A stretch of 64,000 nucleotides of DNA from Stieleria mannarensis (lineage in GTDB: Bacteria > Planctomycetota > Planctomycetia > Pirellulales > Pirellulaceae), in NCBI RefSeq assembly GCF_014154935.1, contig NZ_JACEHH010000002.1, positions 124,001-188,000 on the forward strand. The letters run 5' to 3'. Both the position numbers and the translations under genes were made by a program. Below the pieces are notes generated by a model. It had not been told where the DNA came from. It saw only the letters and a program-made list of their open reading frames with translations, and made no database searches. Of this stretch, positions 53,792-62,702 are shown piece after piece. Numbering within the stretch: the first letter of the stretch is position 1; each line of letters starts with the position of its first letter.

Positions 53792-55771
53792 ATGTACCTA
53801 AAACTCTATCACGTATCTATTTTCGCTTGCCTGCTTGCCGGCATCTTCCTGTCCCCCGACGTGCACGCCGCGCGTCGTCTTTCGCTACATCAATTGACGT
53901 TTCGGGGAACGGACGGGGAACCGGTTGCGGTCGGCGATTCCACTTTGACGGTGGTTTGTTTCCTGGGGACGGAATGTCCCCTGGCAAGACTCTACGGGCC
54001 TCGTTTACAACGATTGGCCGATCGTTATTCCGACCGCGGCGTCCAGTTCTTGGGCGTCAACAGCAACCTTCAAGACTCGCCGGCGGAAATCGATGCCTAC
54101 GCCAAAAGGCATTCACTCAAGTTCCCGATGGTCAAGGACGCCGATCAGTCGATCGCCCTCGCCTTCGACGCGAGCCGAACACCGGAAGTGTTTTTGGTCG
54201 ATTCCGCCGGCTCAATCATTTACCAGGGGCGAATCGACGATCAATACGAACCGGGGGTCTCGCGCGCTCAGCCGACGGCGAACCACCTGCGTGATGCGAT
54301 CGCATCATCGCTGGCCGGTGCACCGATCGACCAGCCCAAGACGATCGGCGTGGGGTGTTTGATCACGCGAGCGACGAAGATGAATGGAACCGCGACGCCG
54401 TCGGCCGACGTGACCTTCAATGCCGATATCGCTGCGATCCTGAATGAACACTGTGTCGAGTGTCACCGTCCGGGCGAGATCGCGCCGATGGCGCTGACCG
54501 AGTATGACGAAGTCGTCGGTTGGGGACAGATGATCTTGGAGGTCATCGACCAGAAACGCATGCCGCCCTGGCACGCCGACCCCGACATCGGACATTTCGT
54601 CGGCGAGCGACGCATGCCTCGCGAGGCGCGCGACAAGATCGCCGCCTGGATCGAGGCCGGTCTGCCGCAAGGCGACGCTGCCGATTTGCCGTCATCGCCG
54701 CAATGGCCTAGCGGCTGGCAGTTTGAAACCGAGCCAGATGTTGAAATCAAGATGCGCGATCGCCCCTTCAACGTCCCCGCCGAAGGTGTCGTCGAATACC
54801 AGTACTTTGTGGTCGATCCGAAATGGACCGAAGACCGTTGGATCCGTGCGGCACAGGTGATCCCGGGCAACGCGAGTGTGGTGCATCATGCGATCGTCTT
54901 CGTCCGACCGCCCGACGGCAGCAGCTTTCACGGCATCGGCTGGATGGCCGCCTATGTGCCCGGTCAACGAGCCGTCGGTCTGCCGGACGGTCACGCCCGA
55001 CTCGTCCCGGCAGGTTCGAAGCTCGTGTTTCAAATGCATTACACCCCCAACGGGCGTGAAGCAGAAGACCTGACGCGAGTTGGCGTTTGGACGGCCGATC
55101 CCGATCAAATCACCCACGAAGTGTTCACCCGAATGGCGATCGATCATGAATTCGAAATCCCGCCGGGAGTGAAAAACCACGTGGTTAAGATGTCCGTGGA
55201 TTCGTTTCCCCCGAATGCGCGGATGATGGGCATCACGCCGCACATGCACTTGCGTGGGAAATCGTTTCTGTTGTTGGCAAATCGTCCGGGCGGTCAAACC
55301 GAACCGTTGCTCCGCGTACCCCACTACGATTTCAATTGGCAACACTGGTACGAATTCGCCAAGCCCGTCAATCTGGGCGACATCGATTCGCTGGAAATGT
55401 CCGTCAGCTTTGACAATTCCGCCGGCAACCCCTTCAATCCCGCACCGGACGACTTCGTGTCCTGGGGCGATCAAACCTGGGAGGAGATGGCGGTGGCTTT
55501 TTTTGACGTCGCCATCCCACGCGGCGGTCCGCACTACCGCGTGCGACCGAAAGTTTCCATGTCGCCGCGCGAGCGTCAGGAGCGGGACCAAAAAATCGAT
55601 TCGCAAGTCACCGCGTTTCTCGAACAGATGGATGTCAATGCGGACGGGATCGTCGAACGTGACGAGACGCCTGTCGCCTTTCAACGTTTCGGGTTCAATC
55701 GTCTCGATCGAAATCGCGATGGACGAATCGAGCGTGACGAAATATCAGCCGCCGCAGCGGAGCGACTGTGA
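53792..55771 (+). CDS. Multidomain redox protein: redoxin, haem site, copper-oxygenase-like domain, EF-hands
   Basis: A 659-residue exported protein (signal MYLKLYHVSIFACLLAGIFL). Residues 35-170 are a redoxin/thioredoxin-like domain with TECPLARLY (C62, no second active-site Cys). A single c-type haem site CVECH is at 221-225. Residues 310-580 resemble the copper type II, ascorbate-dependent monooxygenase (PHM-like) fold, with H365-H366 in HHAIVF, H416 in QMHYTPNG and H484-x-H486 in HMHLRGK as likely copper ligands. Two EF-hand loops close the protein at 614-625 and 639-650. Its stop overlaps the start of the next gene (GTGA). It may oxidise a substrate outside the membrane; the substrate is unknown. 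Confidence 0.85.
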   Translation: MYLKLYHVSIFACLLAGIFLSPDVHAARRLSLHQLTFRGTDGEPVAVGDSTLTVVCFLGTECPLARLYGPRLQRLADRYSDRGVQFLGVNSNLQDSPAEIDAYAKRHSLKFPMVKDADQSIALAFDASRTPEVFLVDSAGSIIYQGRIDDQYEPGVSRAQPTANHLRDAIASSLAGAPIDQPKTIGVGCLITRATKMNGTATPSADVTFNADIAAILNEHCVECHRPGEIAPMALTEYDEVVGWGQMILEVIDQKRMPPWHADPDIGHFVGERRMPREARDKIAAWIEAGLPQGDAADLPSSPQWPSGWQFETEPDVEIKMRDRPFNVPAEGVVEYQYFVVDPKWTEDRWIRAAQVIPGNASVVHHAIVFVRPPDGSSFHGIGWMAAYVPGQRAVGLPDGHARLVPAGSKLVFQMHYTPNGREAEDLTRVGVWTADPDQITHEVFTRMAIDHEFEIPPGVKNHVVKMSVDSFPPNARMMGITPHMHLRGKSFLLLANRPGGQTEPLLRVPHYDFNWQHWYEFAKPVNLGDIDSLEMSVSFDNSAGNPFNPAPDDFVSWGDQTWEEMAVAFFDVAIPRGGPHYRVRPKVSMSPRERQERDQKIDSQVTAFLEQMDVNADGIVERDETPVAFQRFGFNRLDRNRDGRIERDEISAAAAERL

Positions 55772-58104
55772 CAAGGACGACACGACCGGCGGGGCTAGGC
55801 TCGCGACTGTTTTTCTGGTGGGCCGATCACCCGCTTGCCCAGATCGCCGTGTTCCTCGTCATGTCGACGCTGGCGGCAATCGGGTTTACCAATCCCTCGC
55901 TGATCACCGATCTGATCCCCGATCGTCTGGAGCAATCAGAGGATTCAAACGCGTCCACCCGATCCGGTCGCGATCGTCGCAGGATGGACACTCCCGGTGG
56001 CGGTCGAGTCCCGGAGAATGTCCAGCCGTTTCAGGTCGGTGGCGGGCAATGCATCGTGGTCGCAACGGTCGACCCGGCCAGTGACGCCGACTTTTTCTCG
56101 GGTCCCAATCTGCGGGCGATGCGGCGAGTCGCCGAGGGGCTGCAGCAGATGCCGCAGATCGACAGCGTGATGTGGCTGGATAGTGTTCCCAGTTTCAACC
56201 TGTTCGGACTTTCGGGAACACTGCTGCCCAGCGACAACGCCTCGCAGCGTCAACTGGACCAGGCCAGGAGTCGGGTGCTGGAGAATCCGTTGGCCGTCGG
56301 GCAGTTGATCTCGGGTGATGGGCGAACCGTGTTGATGCACCTGGGAATCGATTGGTTCTTTGTCACCAGCGACGATGCCGTCACCACCGAGCTCCGCCAG
56401 CGAGCCGAATCGATCGCGTCACAAGTCCCCGGTGCCTCGTTGAAGTTTCAGTTGACCGGTCCGGTCCCGTTGCACCTGATGATGGCCAACAACCATGTCA
56501 CCGATTCGACCAAGTATCAATTGATCGGCTATTCGATCATGTTGCTTTCGGCGGTGATCCTGTTTCGCGGTTTCTCGGCGGTGGTGATTGTTGCGGTGGC
56601 ACCGGCCGTCGGCGTGCTGTGGACGACCGGGATGCTGCATTACTTGGATCTGCAAGACAATCCATTCAACGACATCATCGTTCCGGTTCTGGTCAGTCTG
56701 GTCGGGCTGACCGACTCGGTGCATTTGATGGTCGAGATCCGTCAGCAACGCGCCAGCGGACTCGAAGTCAACGAGGCGGCTCGGCGTGGCGTCTCGCGCG
56801 TCGGCATGGCATGCTTGTTGACCAGCACGACGACGGCGATCGGGTTTTTGTCATTGTTGGGGGCCCACCACGAGATCGTTCGTGATTTCGGGATGTGCTG
56901 CGTGGTCGGTGTCGCGATGACCTTCATCAGTGTATTGACTGTGATTCCACTGGGGTGCAGATCACCGCTGGGGCGACGGTTGCATGTTGGACTGGGCAAG
57001 AGTTTGGTCGATGGGCAATTGCGTCGGATCGGACCGCTGGTCGATTGGGTGCTCCGTCGTGACCGTGCCGTTGCAAGGGTCGCGATCGCGGTCACGTTTG
57101 CACTCGCGCTGATCTCCTTGCAACTGCAACCTGACGAGAAACGGTACAGCGGGTTGAGTGAATCGGGGGAAGCAGCTCAGACACTTCGGCACCTGGACCA
57201 GGCACTCGGCGGATTGGAATTCAGCACCGTCGACGTGCGTTGGTATGGGGAATCCGATCAAGGCGAGTTGTTGGAGGTCCTGGGTGAAGTCGACGCGTTG
57301 CTTTCCGATGAACCGCTGATCGGCAATCCGTTGGGGCTGGGGCAACTGCTCGAGGCGCTTCCCGGGGAGGGCGAGCCGAACGAGCGGATGACGTTGCTGG
57401 AATTGTTGCCGCCGTCACTCAAACGAGCGTTCTATGTTCCCGAACGCCGCTTCGCGTCGGTTCAGTTTCGCGTCCAGGATTTGGGGATTGCCGCGTACAA
57501 CGATTCCTTCCAGAGGATCGAAAAAGGGGTGGAATCGATCGCCGAGCGGCATCCCGATTTTGATCTGATTTTGGAAGGGAACGCGGTTTGGCGTTGGCGC
57601 AACATTTATCAAATCGTCACGGACCTTGCGACCAGTTTGGGGACGGCCAGCGTGGTGATCTGGTTGGTGTTAACGATTGTGTACCGTTCCGTCCGGATCG
57701 GATTGATCTCGATCATTCCGAACTTGTTTCCGCTGGCCGCGACGGCGGCGATGTTGGTTTTCAGCGGCCAGCACTTGGAGATGGTCACCGTGTGTGTGTT
57801 CACGATCTGTGTGGGGATCGCGGTCGACGACACGATTCACTTTTTGACGCGGTATCAAGAAGAGATGAAGCAGGGAGGAGAGCACGAGGACGTGATCCGC
57901 CGCGCGTTCACCGGTGTCGGGTCGGCATTGTTGATGACGACGATCGTCTTGGTTGCGGGTTTGGCCTCCGCGATCGCCGGCGATTCCCGCGACGCCCGCA
58001 TCTTCGGCATCATGGGCTGTCTGACCCTGGCCACCGCACTGTTCGCCGACGTGCTGCTGCTACCCGCCATGCTCAGCCGATACGCCAAGTCCCGCCGCCG
58101 ATAA
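55768..58104 (+). CDS. RND/MMPL-family transporter
   Basis: A 778-residue inner-membrane protein with 12 helices in the 1+5 / 1+5 layout and two large periplasmic loops (about 60-230 and 460-600). Typical parts: VSLVGLTDSVHLMVEIRQQR and VCVGIAVDDTIHFLTRYQEE carry the D/D-x-x-x-H pattern around helix 4 and 10 in the two halves. Relatives are MMPL lipid exporters and hopanoid-export RND proteins. Its GTG start overlaps the stop of the upstream redox gene by four bases, so the two proteins are made together and probably act on the same lipid or small molecule. Confidence 0.88.
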   Translation: MTRTTRPAGLGSRLFFWWADHPLAQIAVFLVMSTLAAIGFTNPSLITDLIPDRLEQSEDSNASTRSGRDRRRMDTPGGGRVPENVQPFQVGGGQCIVVATVDPASDADFFSGPNLRAMRRVAEGLQQMPQIDSVMWLDSVPSFNLFGLSGTLLPSDNASQRQLDQARSRVLENPLAVGQLISGDGRTVLMHLGIDWFFVTSDDAVTTELRQRAESIASQVPGASLKFQLTGPVPLHLMMANNHVTDSTKYQLIGYSIMLLSAVILFRGFSAVVIVAVAPAVGVLWTTGMLHYLDLQDNPFNDIIVPVLVSLVGLTDSVHLMVEIRQQRASGLEVNEAARRGVSRVGMACLLTSTTTAIGFLSLLGAHHEIVRDFGMCCVVGVAMTFISVLTVIPLGCRSPLGRRLHVGLGKSLVDGQLRRIGPLVDWVLRRDRAVARVAIAVTFALALISLQLQPDEKRYSGLSESGEAAQTLRHLDQALGGLEFSTVDVRWYGESDQGELLEVLGEVDALLSDEPLIGNPLGLGQLLEALPGEGEPNERMTLLELLPPSLKRAFYVPERRFASVQFRVQDLGIAAYNDSFQRIEKGVESIAERHPDFDLILEGNAVWRWRNIYQIVTDLATSLGTASVVIWLVLTIVYRSVRIGLISIIPNLFPLAATAAMLVFSGQHLEMVTVCVFTICVGIAVDDTIHFLTRYQEEMKQGGEHEDVIRRAFTGVGSALLMTTIVLVAGLASAIAGDSRDARIFGIMGCLTLATALFADVLLLPAMLSRYAKSRRR

Positions 58105-58260
58105 GGCACGCACAACCGTTGGTGTCTAGCCTTCAGGCGACCCCCCACGCTGCTCGGAACGTGAAGTTTGTTACTGAGCGACTTGTTTTTCAGTAAAGTG
58201 ATGTAGCCCAACAACACTGAGGGCAGTCGCCTATTTCGATGCAGAACGCGGCCCTCGTCT

Positions 58261-58535
58261 TCCACCGCAGAGCGGTGCCACAACACAGCCTGGGGCGCGA
58301 AACGCACCCCGGGTGCCGGGAAGAAATGAGATTTGGAACCCCATCGGGGGTCAACAAACGGCGCAATGTGAACGGACCACCAACCGCTCACGCGTGTTGG
58401 GCGGCGCATGTTGTTCAACCCCGTTGGGGTTGCCGCGCTTGCTGCGTCTGATCTTGGGGTGCGCTATCGCGACCCCAAGCTTTGTTGTGACACGCCGCTG
58501 GCGTGCAACCGCGACGCGGTTGTGTCGTAATTGCT
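58261..58535. repeat. Two-part inverted repeat element R2
   Basis: It is the reverse-oriented partner of the 23778-24001 element, with about 50 extra bases in the middle. Shared blocks include CAACCCCGTTGGGGTTGCC, CTTGGGGTGCGCTATCGCGA and CCCCAAGCTTTGTTGTGACA. Confidence 0.85.
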
Positions 58536-58639
58536 TTACGCAACGCAACGTGAGATTCACCCGCAATAAATTTGACGTTCCCTGCAGCGTCCAAATAGTC
58601 ACGAGACTACGGCAAAGCGTCCTACACCCGCAACGCGCG

Positions 58640-58920
58640 GGGACACAACGCTCGGGGACACGGCACATCAGCGGGAAGTCTATCGGGGACAAGAGAGTCC
58701 ATCGGGGACATGGCACCTTCGCGGGTTCGCAAGGCAACAATGCTAGCAGGAGGTTGTTGCGACTCATTCGTGCCATGTCCCCGCTGGGGATAATTGTCGG
58801 GCGGCGAATCAAAATGCTTGCAAGACAGGCCCCCGGGGACAAGGCCATCGGGGGCACAAGGCCATCGGGGAAAAGCCCCCCAGGGACAGGAAAAGCCCCC
58901 CAGGGACATGGCACGGTCTG
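58640..58920. repeat. Degenerate GGGGACA-type repeat region
   Basis: At least eight imperfect copies of GGGGACA or its complement, with CATGGCAC or AAGGCCAT following, are scattered here (for example GGGGACATGGCACC, GGGGACAAGGCCATCGGG and AAAAGCCCCCCAGGGACA twice). They lie in both orientations and merge into the 27-bp tandem repeat. Confidence 0.7.
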
Positions 58921-58967
58921 TTGACAGCATCCAAGGGATGCTAGCAACCGATTGTCGGAGGTCCATT

Positions 58968-59048
58968 CGTGCCATGTCCCCGACGGAGATTCTTCGTGCC
59001 ATGTCCCCGACGGAGATTCTTCGTGCCATGTCCCCGGTGGAGTTGTAC
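58968..59048. repeat. 27-bp tandem repeat with CGTGCCATGTCCCC core
   Basis: Three copies begin at 58968, 58995 and 59022, the first two exact and the third diverging after the core. The core also appears inverted around 58705-58715, so it belongs to the GGGGACATGGCAC family. There are no spacers, so it is not a CRISPR array. Confidence 0.85.
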
Positions 59049-59055
59049 CCGGCGG

Positions 59056-60438
59056 TTAGCTGAGCACACCGGGCAGAATGCCGGTGCTGTCGGCGAATTG
59101 TTCTTGGCCGGTTCCGAAGGCGTTGAGCATGGCGGCGTACAGGTTTGCTAGCGGTGTGTCACGGCCGAAGGACAGGTGCTGGCCGGTGGCGATGCGACCG
59201 CCGCCGCTGCCGCCCAACAGGATCGGCAGGTTGTGCGGGTTGTGGCTGTTGCCGTCACGCAACCCTGAACCGTACAAGATCATCGAATTGTCCAACACCG
59301 TCCCCTCACGCTCTTTCATCGAGCGAAGCTTGCCGAGCAGGTACGCATACTGCTCGACGTGCCAACGGTTGATCAGCTGATACTGCCGCAGCTTTTCTTC
59401 GTTGTTCTGGTGGTGCGACGTATCGTGGTGTCCACCGGAAACCCCATCCAGGAAGGAGAAGTTCCGCCCGCTGACGGCGTTTCCAAACATGAACGTGCAA
59501 ACACGTGTGGTGTCGGTTTGGAACGCCAACGCGATCATGTCCAACATCAAGCGAACTTGCTCGACATACTCGTCAGGCCGCTCCTCCGGAGGACGATTCT
59601 TGCGTTCGAGTTTGACCAGCGGTTGCCACTGCTTGGCACCACCGGCGTCTTGATTCTGCAATCGTTTCTCGACCGACCGGACCGATTGCAAGTACTCATC
59701 CATCCGCTGTCGGTCCGATGCACCGAGCCGATGTTTTAGCTCGTTGGCGTCCTCCAAGACGCGGTCCAACAGCAAACGATCTCGCTGGGCCGCTCCCTTT
59801 TGCGGGTTGCCGGCTCGAAACAGTCGGTCGAAAACCAGGTGCGGGTTCAATTCTCGCGCCAACGGACTGGTCGGACCGCTCCAGGCGATATGCGAACCAT
59901 AAACCCGCGTGTAGCCGACGTTGGTGTCGACACCGGTCGTGACCGGATCGATGCCGAGTTCCAACGACGGCAGTGGCGTGAATTTGCCCGAATAGTCGGC
60001 CGCCACCTGGTCCATCGAGCGCCCGTTGCAGTTCAGGTCGATGCCGAGCGACTTGTTAATCGTTGTGCAGGTCAGGAATCCGGAACATTTTACATAGTGT
60101 CCGTCACCGAAATTGCTGGCCTGGTTCCACAAATTGGTCAACACCAGTAGCTGGTCTTTCACGTCGGCCAGTGGTTCCAGGGTCGGTGAGAGTTCGAATT
60201 CTCGCCCGGTTTCCTTCGGCGTCCACATGTCCTGCCGAACCCCGTTGGGAACGAATAGCGCCGCCATCCGCAGCGGCGCATCCTCCGGCGCTTTGTCCTC
60301 CGATTCCTCGGCCGACACCGCCCGCGGCATCATCGCTTCGAGCCAAGGCAGCGCCAGCGCCGCCCCGGCACCACGCAGCAGCGTTCGCCGCGACAACGGC
60401 AACTGGCGATTCGAATCGTCGTCTAGATAAACGTTCAC
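59056..60438 (-). CDS. DUF1552 domain protein with Tat signal
   Basis: A 460-residue exported protein of the DUF1552 family, found widely in planctomycetes and some myxobacteria. The twin-arginine signal is LSRRTLLRGAGAALALPWLE. Conserved blocks include MAALFVPNGVRQDMW, LTNLWNQASNFGDGHYV, CSGFLTCTTINKSLGIDLN and NSMILYGSGLRDGNSHNPHN. The fold resembles alkaline-phosphatase-like proteins, but no catalytic residue is certain. It always pairs with DUF1592-type cytochrome-like proteins in this phylum; here it lies 4 bases after that gene. Biochemical role unknown. Confidence 0.9.
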   Translation of the reverse strand: MNVYLDDDSNRQLPLSRRTLLRGAGAALALPWLEAMMPRAVSAEESEDKAPEDAPLRMAALFVPNGVRQDMWTPKETGREFELSPTLEPLADVKDQLLVLTNLWNQASNFGDGHYVKCSGFLTCTTINKSLGIDLNCNGRSMDQVAADYSGKFTPLPSLELGIDPVTTGVDTNVGYTRVYGSHIAWSGPTSPLARELNPHLVFDRLFRAGNPQKGAAQRDRLLLDRVLEDANELKHRLGASDRQRMDEYLQSVRSVEKRLQNQDAGGAKQWQPLVKLERKNRPPEERPDEYVEQVRLMLDMIALAFQTDTTRVCTFMFGNAVSGRNFSFLDGVSGGHHDTSHHQNNEEKLRQYQLINRWHVEQYAYLLGKLRSMKEREGTVLDNSMILYGSGLRDGNSHNPHNLPILLGGSGGGRIATGQHLSFGRDTPLANLYAAMLNAFGTGQEQFADSTGILPGVLS

Positions 60439-60442
60439 GTGA

Positions 60443-62443
60443 TTAATCCTTGGAACCCTGTTTGTATCGAAACGGAATGCTTTTGACGATTTCCAAAATC
60501 AACGTTTGGGCTTTGTAGTCGTCTTCGGCCAATGTTCGCGAAATCGACTCGACCACGCATGCATCTTCGTTGGTCAGCCCCCGTGCCAGGGCATAGCCGA
60601 GCATCTTTGACGTCAGGTTGCGGATGAATTGTTCCTTCCGCTCCATCAATAGCCTCTTCAACTCGTCCGGCCCGTCAAAGGTCTCGCCACTGGGCAGTTT
60701 TCCGCTGGCATCGATTGCGACTCCATCGGCCTCGGTTCGCCACCGACCGAGCACGTCATAGTTCTCCAGCCCAAAACCCAACGGATCCATCGCCTGATGA
60801 CAGGACGCACAGACGGGATCGGATCGGTGCAATTCCAGCCGTTCCCGCAGTGATGTGGGGTTAGCCGCGTCGCCGTGTTCCTCAAGTTCCGGCACATTGG
60901 GTGGAGCCGGTGGCGGAGGCGTGCCCAGCAGCGTTTCCAAAACCCACTTGCCTCGCAGCACCGGGCTGGTTCGGTGTGGGAAGGATGAAACGGCCAAGAC
61001 GGCGCTCATGCCCAACAACCCGCCGCGGCGATCCTTCTCACTCAGTTCCACCTTCTTGGGTTGTTCACGAAACTCACCTTTCACCTTGTAGTGCCGGGCG
61101 AGCGTTCGGTTGACGTAAGTAAAATCGGAATCGATCAGGTTCAACAGCGAACGGTTGTCGGCCAGCAAGTCTTCGAAAAAGAAGATCGGCTCGTATTTCA
61201 TCCCGCCTTCCAGCTCGGAATCGTAACGTTCGGCGACCGATTTGTCGGGTTTGAATTCACGTCCGAGCGCCCGAGTGCCGAGCCATTGCTCGACGAAACT
61301 GGTCGCAAACTCACGGACCTTCGCGCCACGTCGCAACCCCCGGCGATCGACGTCGCTGCGCAGCATCCGCGCGACCTGCTCGGCAAGTACTTGCTCGTCG
61401 TGCAATTTTTCTTCCGCCGCCAGCCGCATCAGTTCTGCGTCAGGCATCGACGCCCAAAGAAAATACGACAACCGCGATGCCATTTCGTAGTGGGACACCA
61501 GCGTCGGTTCATCGGACTCGGCCGGCTGTTCGTACAAGAACAGAAACTTTGGCGACACCATCGCCGCGACCAACGCGAACTCGATCGCACTGGAATAGGA
61601 CTCGTCTTCCTGAAAGACGTGATTGAACACTTCAGCGTACTCGTCAATTTCCTCGTTGCTGACCGGGCGCCGAAACGCTTTGGGCAGAAATCCGGCAAGC
61701 ACTTCACGCGCGGCTTGTTCCGGCGAACGTTTTTCGCCCGGAGTCGACGTGATAATGCGTTTTCGATCGTCCGGGTCTTTCAACGCATGGCCGATCGCGG
61801 AACGGGCCGCGTCGAGGTACTTCTCCGCGTAGATCGGGGAGATAAACAGCGTCTCGGCTGCGTTGTCAAACCCTTCGCCGCCGGCGCCGTCGTCAGGCAA
61901 CGCATGCCCCGCGTTGATCGGGATTCCCAGCAAGTCACGCACGGTATTGGCGTATTCAGTCCGATTGAGCCGTCGAAGCATTGGGCCGCCCGGAGACACG
62001 CCGTCGTCACAAACCGCTTGGTAGATCGTGTCGCGAATCCAAGCGACAAACGCGGCCCGGGTTTCTGGCTCGGGAGAGTCGTATTCCTGCGGAGGCATTT
62101 GGCCTTCATGAACACGCGTCGCAATACGGTTCCATGCTTCGATCGCACTGGAGACATTTTCGGCGGACGCAAAGCCTTCGAAGTCCAGCCCCGACTCCGC
62201 GTCTTCGCCCTGATGACAATCGATGCAATAGGTTTGAACAAAGTCGACCGCACTGCGATCGGAGAACTCAACCGTGTCCTGCGTGACGGAACCCTCGGAT
62301 GCCGAGTCCTGTGCCGTCGATTTCTCAGCTGCCGAATTATTCGCAGCGGCGTCATCTGCAAACGCAGTGTGTCCGCCAACGTTAACAGCGAGTACGAACA
62401 CCACCAGTGGCGCGCGGACGTGACGGGCAAATCGTGATGCCAT
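60443..62443 (-). CDS. DUF1587/1595/1592/1588/1585 cytochrome-type protein
   Basis: A 666-residue exported protein from ATG 62443 (signal MASRFARHVRAPLVVFVLAV). The N-terminal haem-binding site is CIDCH (in FVQTYCIDCHQGED), as in planctomycete cytochrome-C domains. Then come DUF1587 (LRRLNRTEYANTVRDLLG), DUF1595 (FLPKAFRRPVSNEEIDEYAE), DUF1592 (SPKFLFLYEQ, MASRLSYFLWASMPDAELM), DUF1588 (SFPHRTSPVLRGKWVLETLL and a second CxxCH, VCASCH) and DUF1585 at the end (SIPFRYKQG). A possible role is electron transfer in an unknown surface oxidation; the long upstream frame to 62827 is rejected. Confidence 0.9.
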   Translation of the reverse strand: MASRFARHVRAPLVVFVLAVNVGGHTAFADDAAANNSAAEKSTAQDSASEGSVTQDTVEFSDRSAVDFVQTYCIDCHQGEDAESGLDFEGFASAENVSSAIEAWNRIATRVHEGQMPPQEYDSPEPETRAAFVAWIRDTIYQAVCDDGVSPGGPMLRRLNRTEYANTVRDLLGIPINAGHALPDDGAGGEGFDNAAETLFISPIYAEKYLDAARSAIGHALKDPDDRKRIITSTPGEKRSPEQAAREVLAGFLPKAFRRPVSNEEIDEYAEVFNHVFQEDESYSSAIEFALVAAMVSPKFLFLYEQPAESDEPTLVSHYEMASRLSYFLWASMPDAELMRLAAEEKLHDEQVLAEQVARMLRSDVDRRGLRRGAKVREFATSFVEQWLGTRALGREFKPDKSVAERYDSELEGGMKYEPIFFFEDLLADNRSLLNLIDSDFTYVNRTLARHYKVKGEFREQPKKVELSEKDRRGGLLGMSAVLAVSSFPHRTSPVLRGKWVLETLLGTPPPPAPPNVPELEEHGDAANPTSLRERLELHRSDPVCASCHQAMDPLGFGLENYDVLGRWRTEADGVAIDASGKLPSGETFDGPDELKRLLMERKEQFIRNLTSKMLGYALARGLTNEDACVVESISRTLAEDDYKAQTLILEIVKSIPFRYKQGSKD

Positions 62444-62702
62444 AGGAAATTGTCGAGGTGGGCAAGAGCGTGTTTCGCTGGGCGGATCCAATTGCCCGGC
62501 GCCAACAGATTGGCTGCAAACGGACGAAACGGCTCCCGGCGGATCGAGCGGCTCCTGGCAAGTCCAACAGCCCCTGCGGTTCGCTCTTCGTTGTAGGATG
62601 GGCACTCGATTATAGACGACGTTCATCCTGACGAATACTCGAATCGATTCGGATCGTCGTTTTCCCTCCCAACTATCCGCCGCGTCTTCGAGAGTTTCCC
62701 GC

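Larger units (their letters stand above)
58105..59055. other. 951-base convergent gap built from repeats
   Basis: This is the longest gene-free stretch of the window. In order: a half copy of the 16034-type element (58116-58138), element R2 (58261-58535), degenerate GGGGACA-type repeats (about 58640-58920), and a 27-bp tandem repeat (58968-59048). Frames here are only translations of repeats. Confidence 0.7.

Noticed and set aside
58968-59048. CRISPR array candidate
   Set aside because: The 27-bp copies are directly adjacent with no unique spacers, and no cas gene is present.
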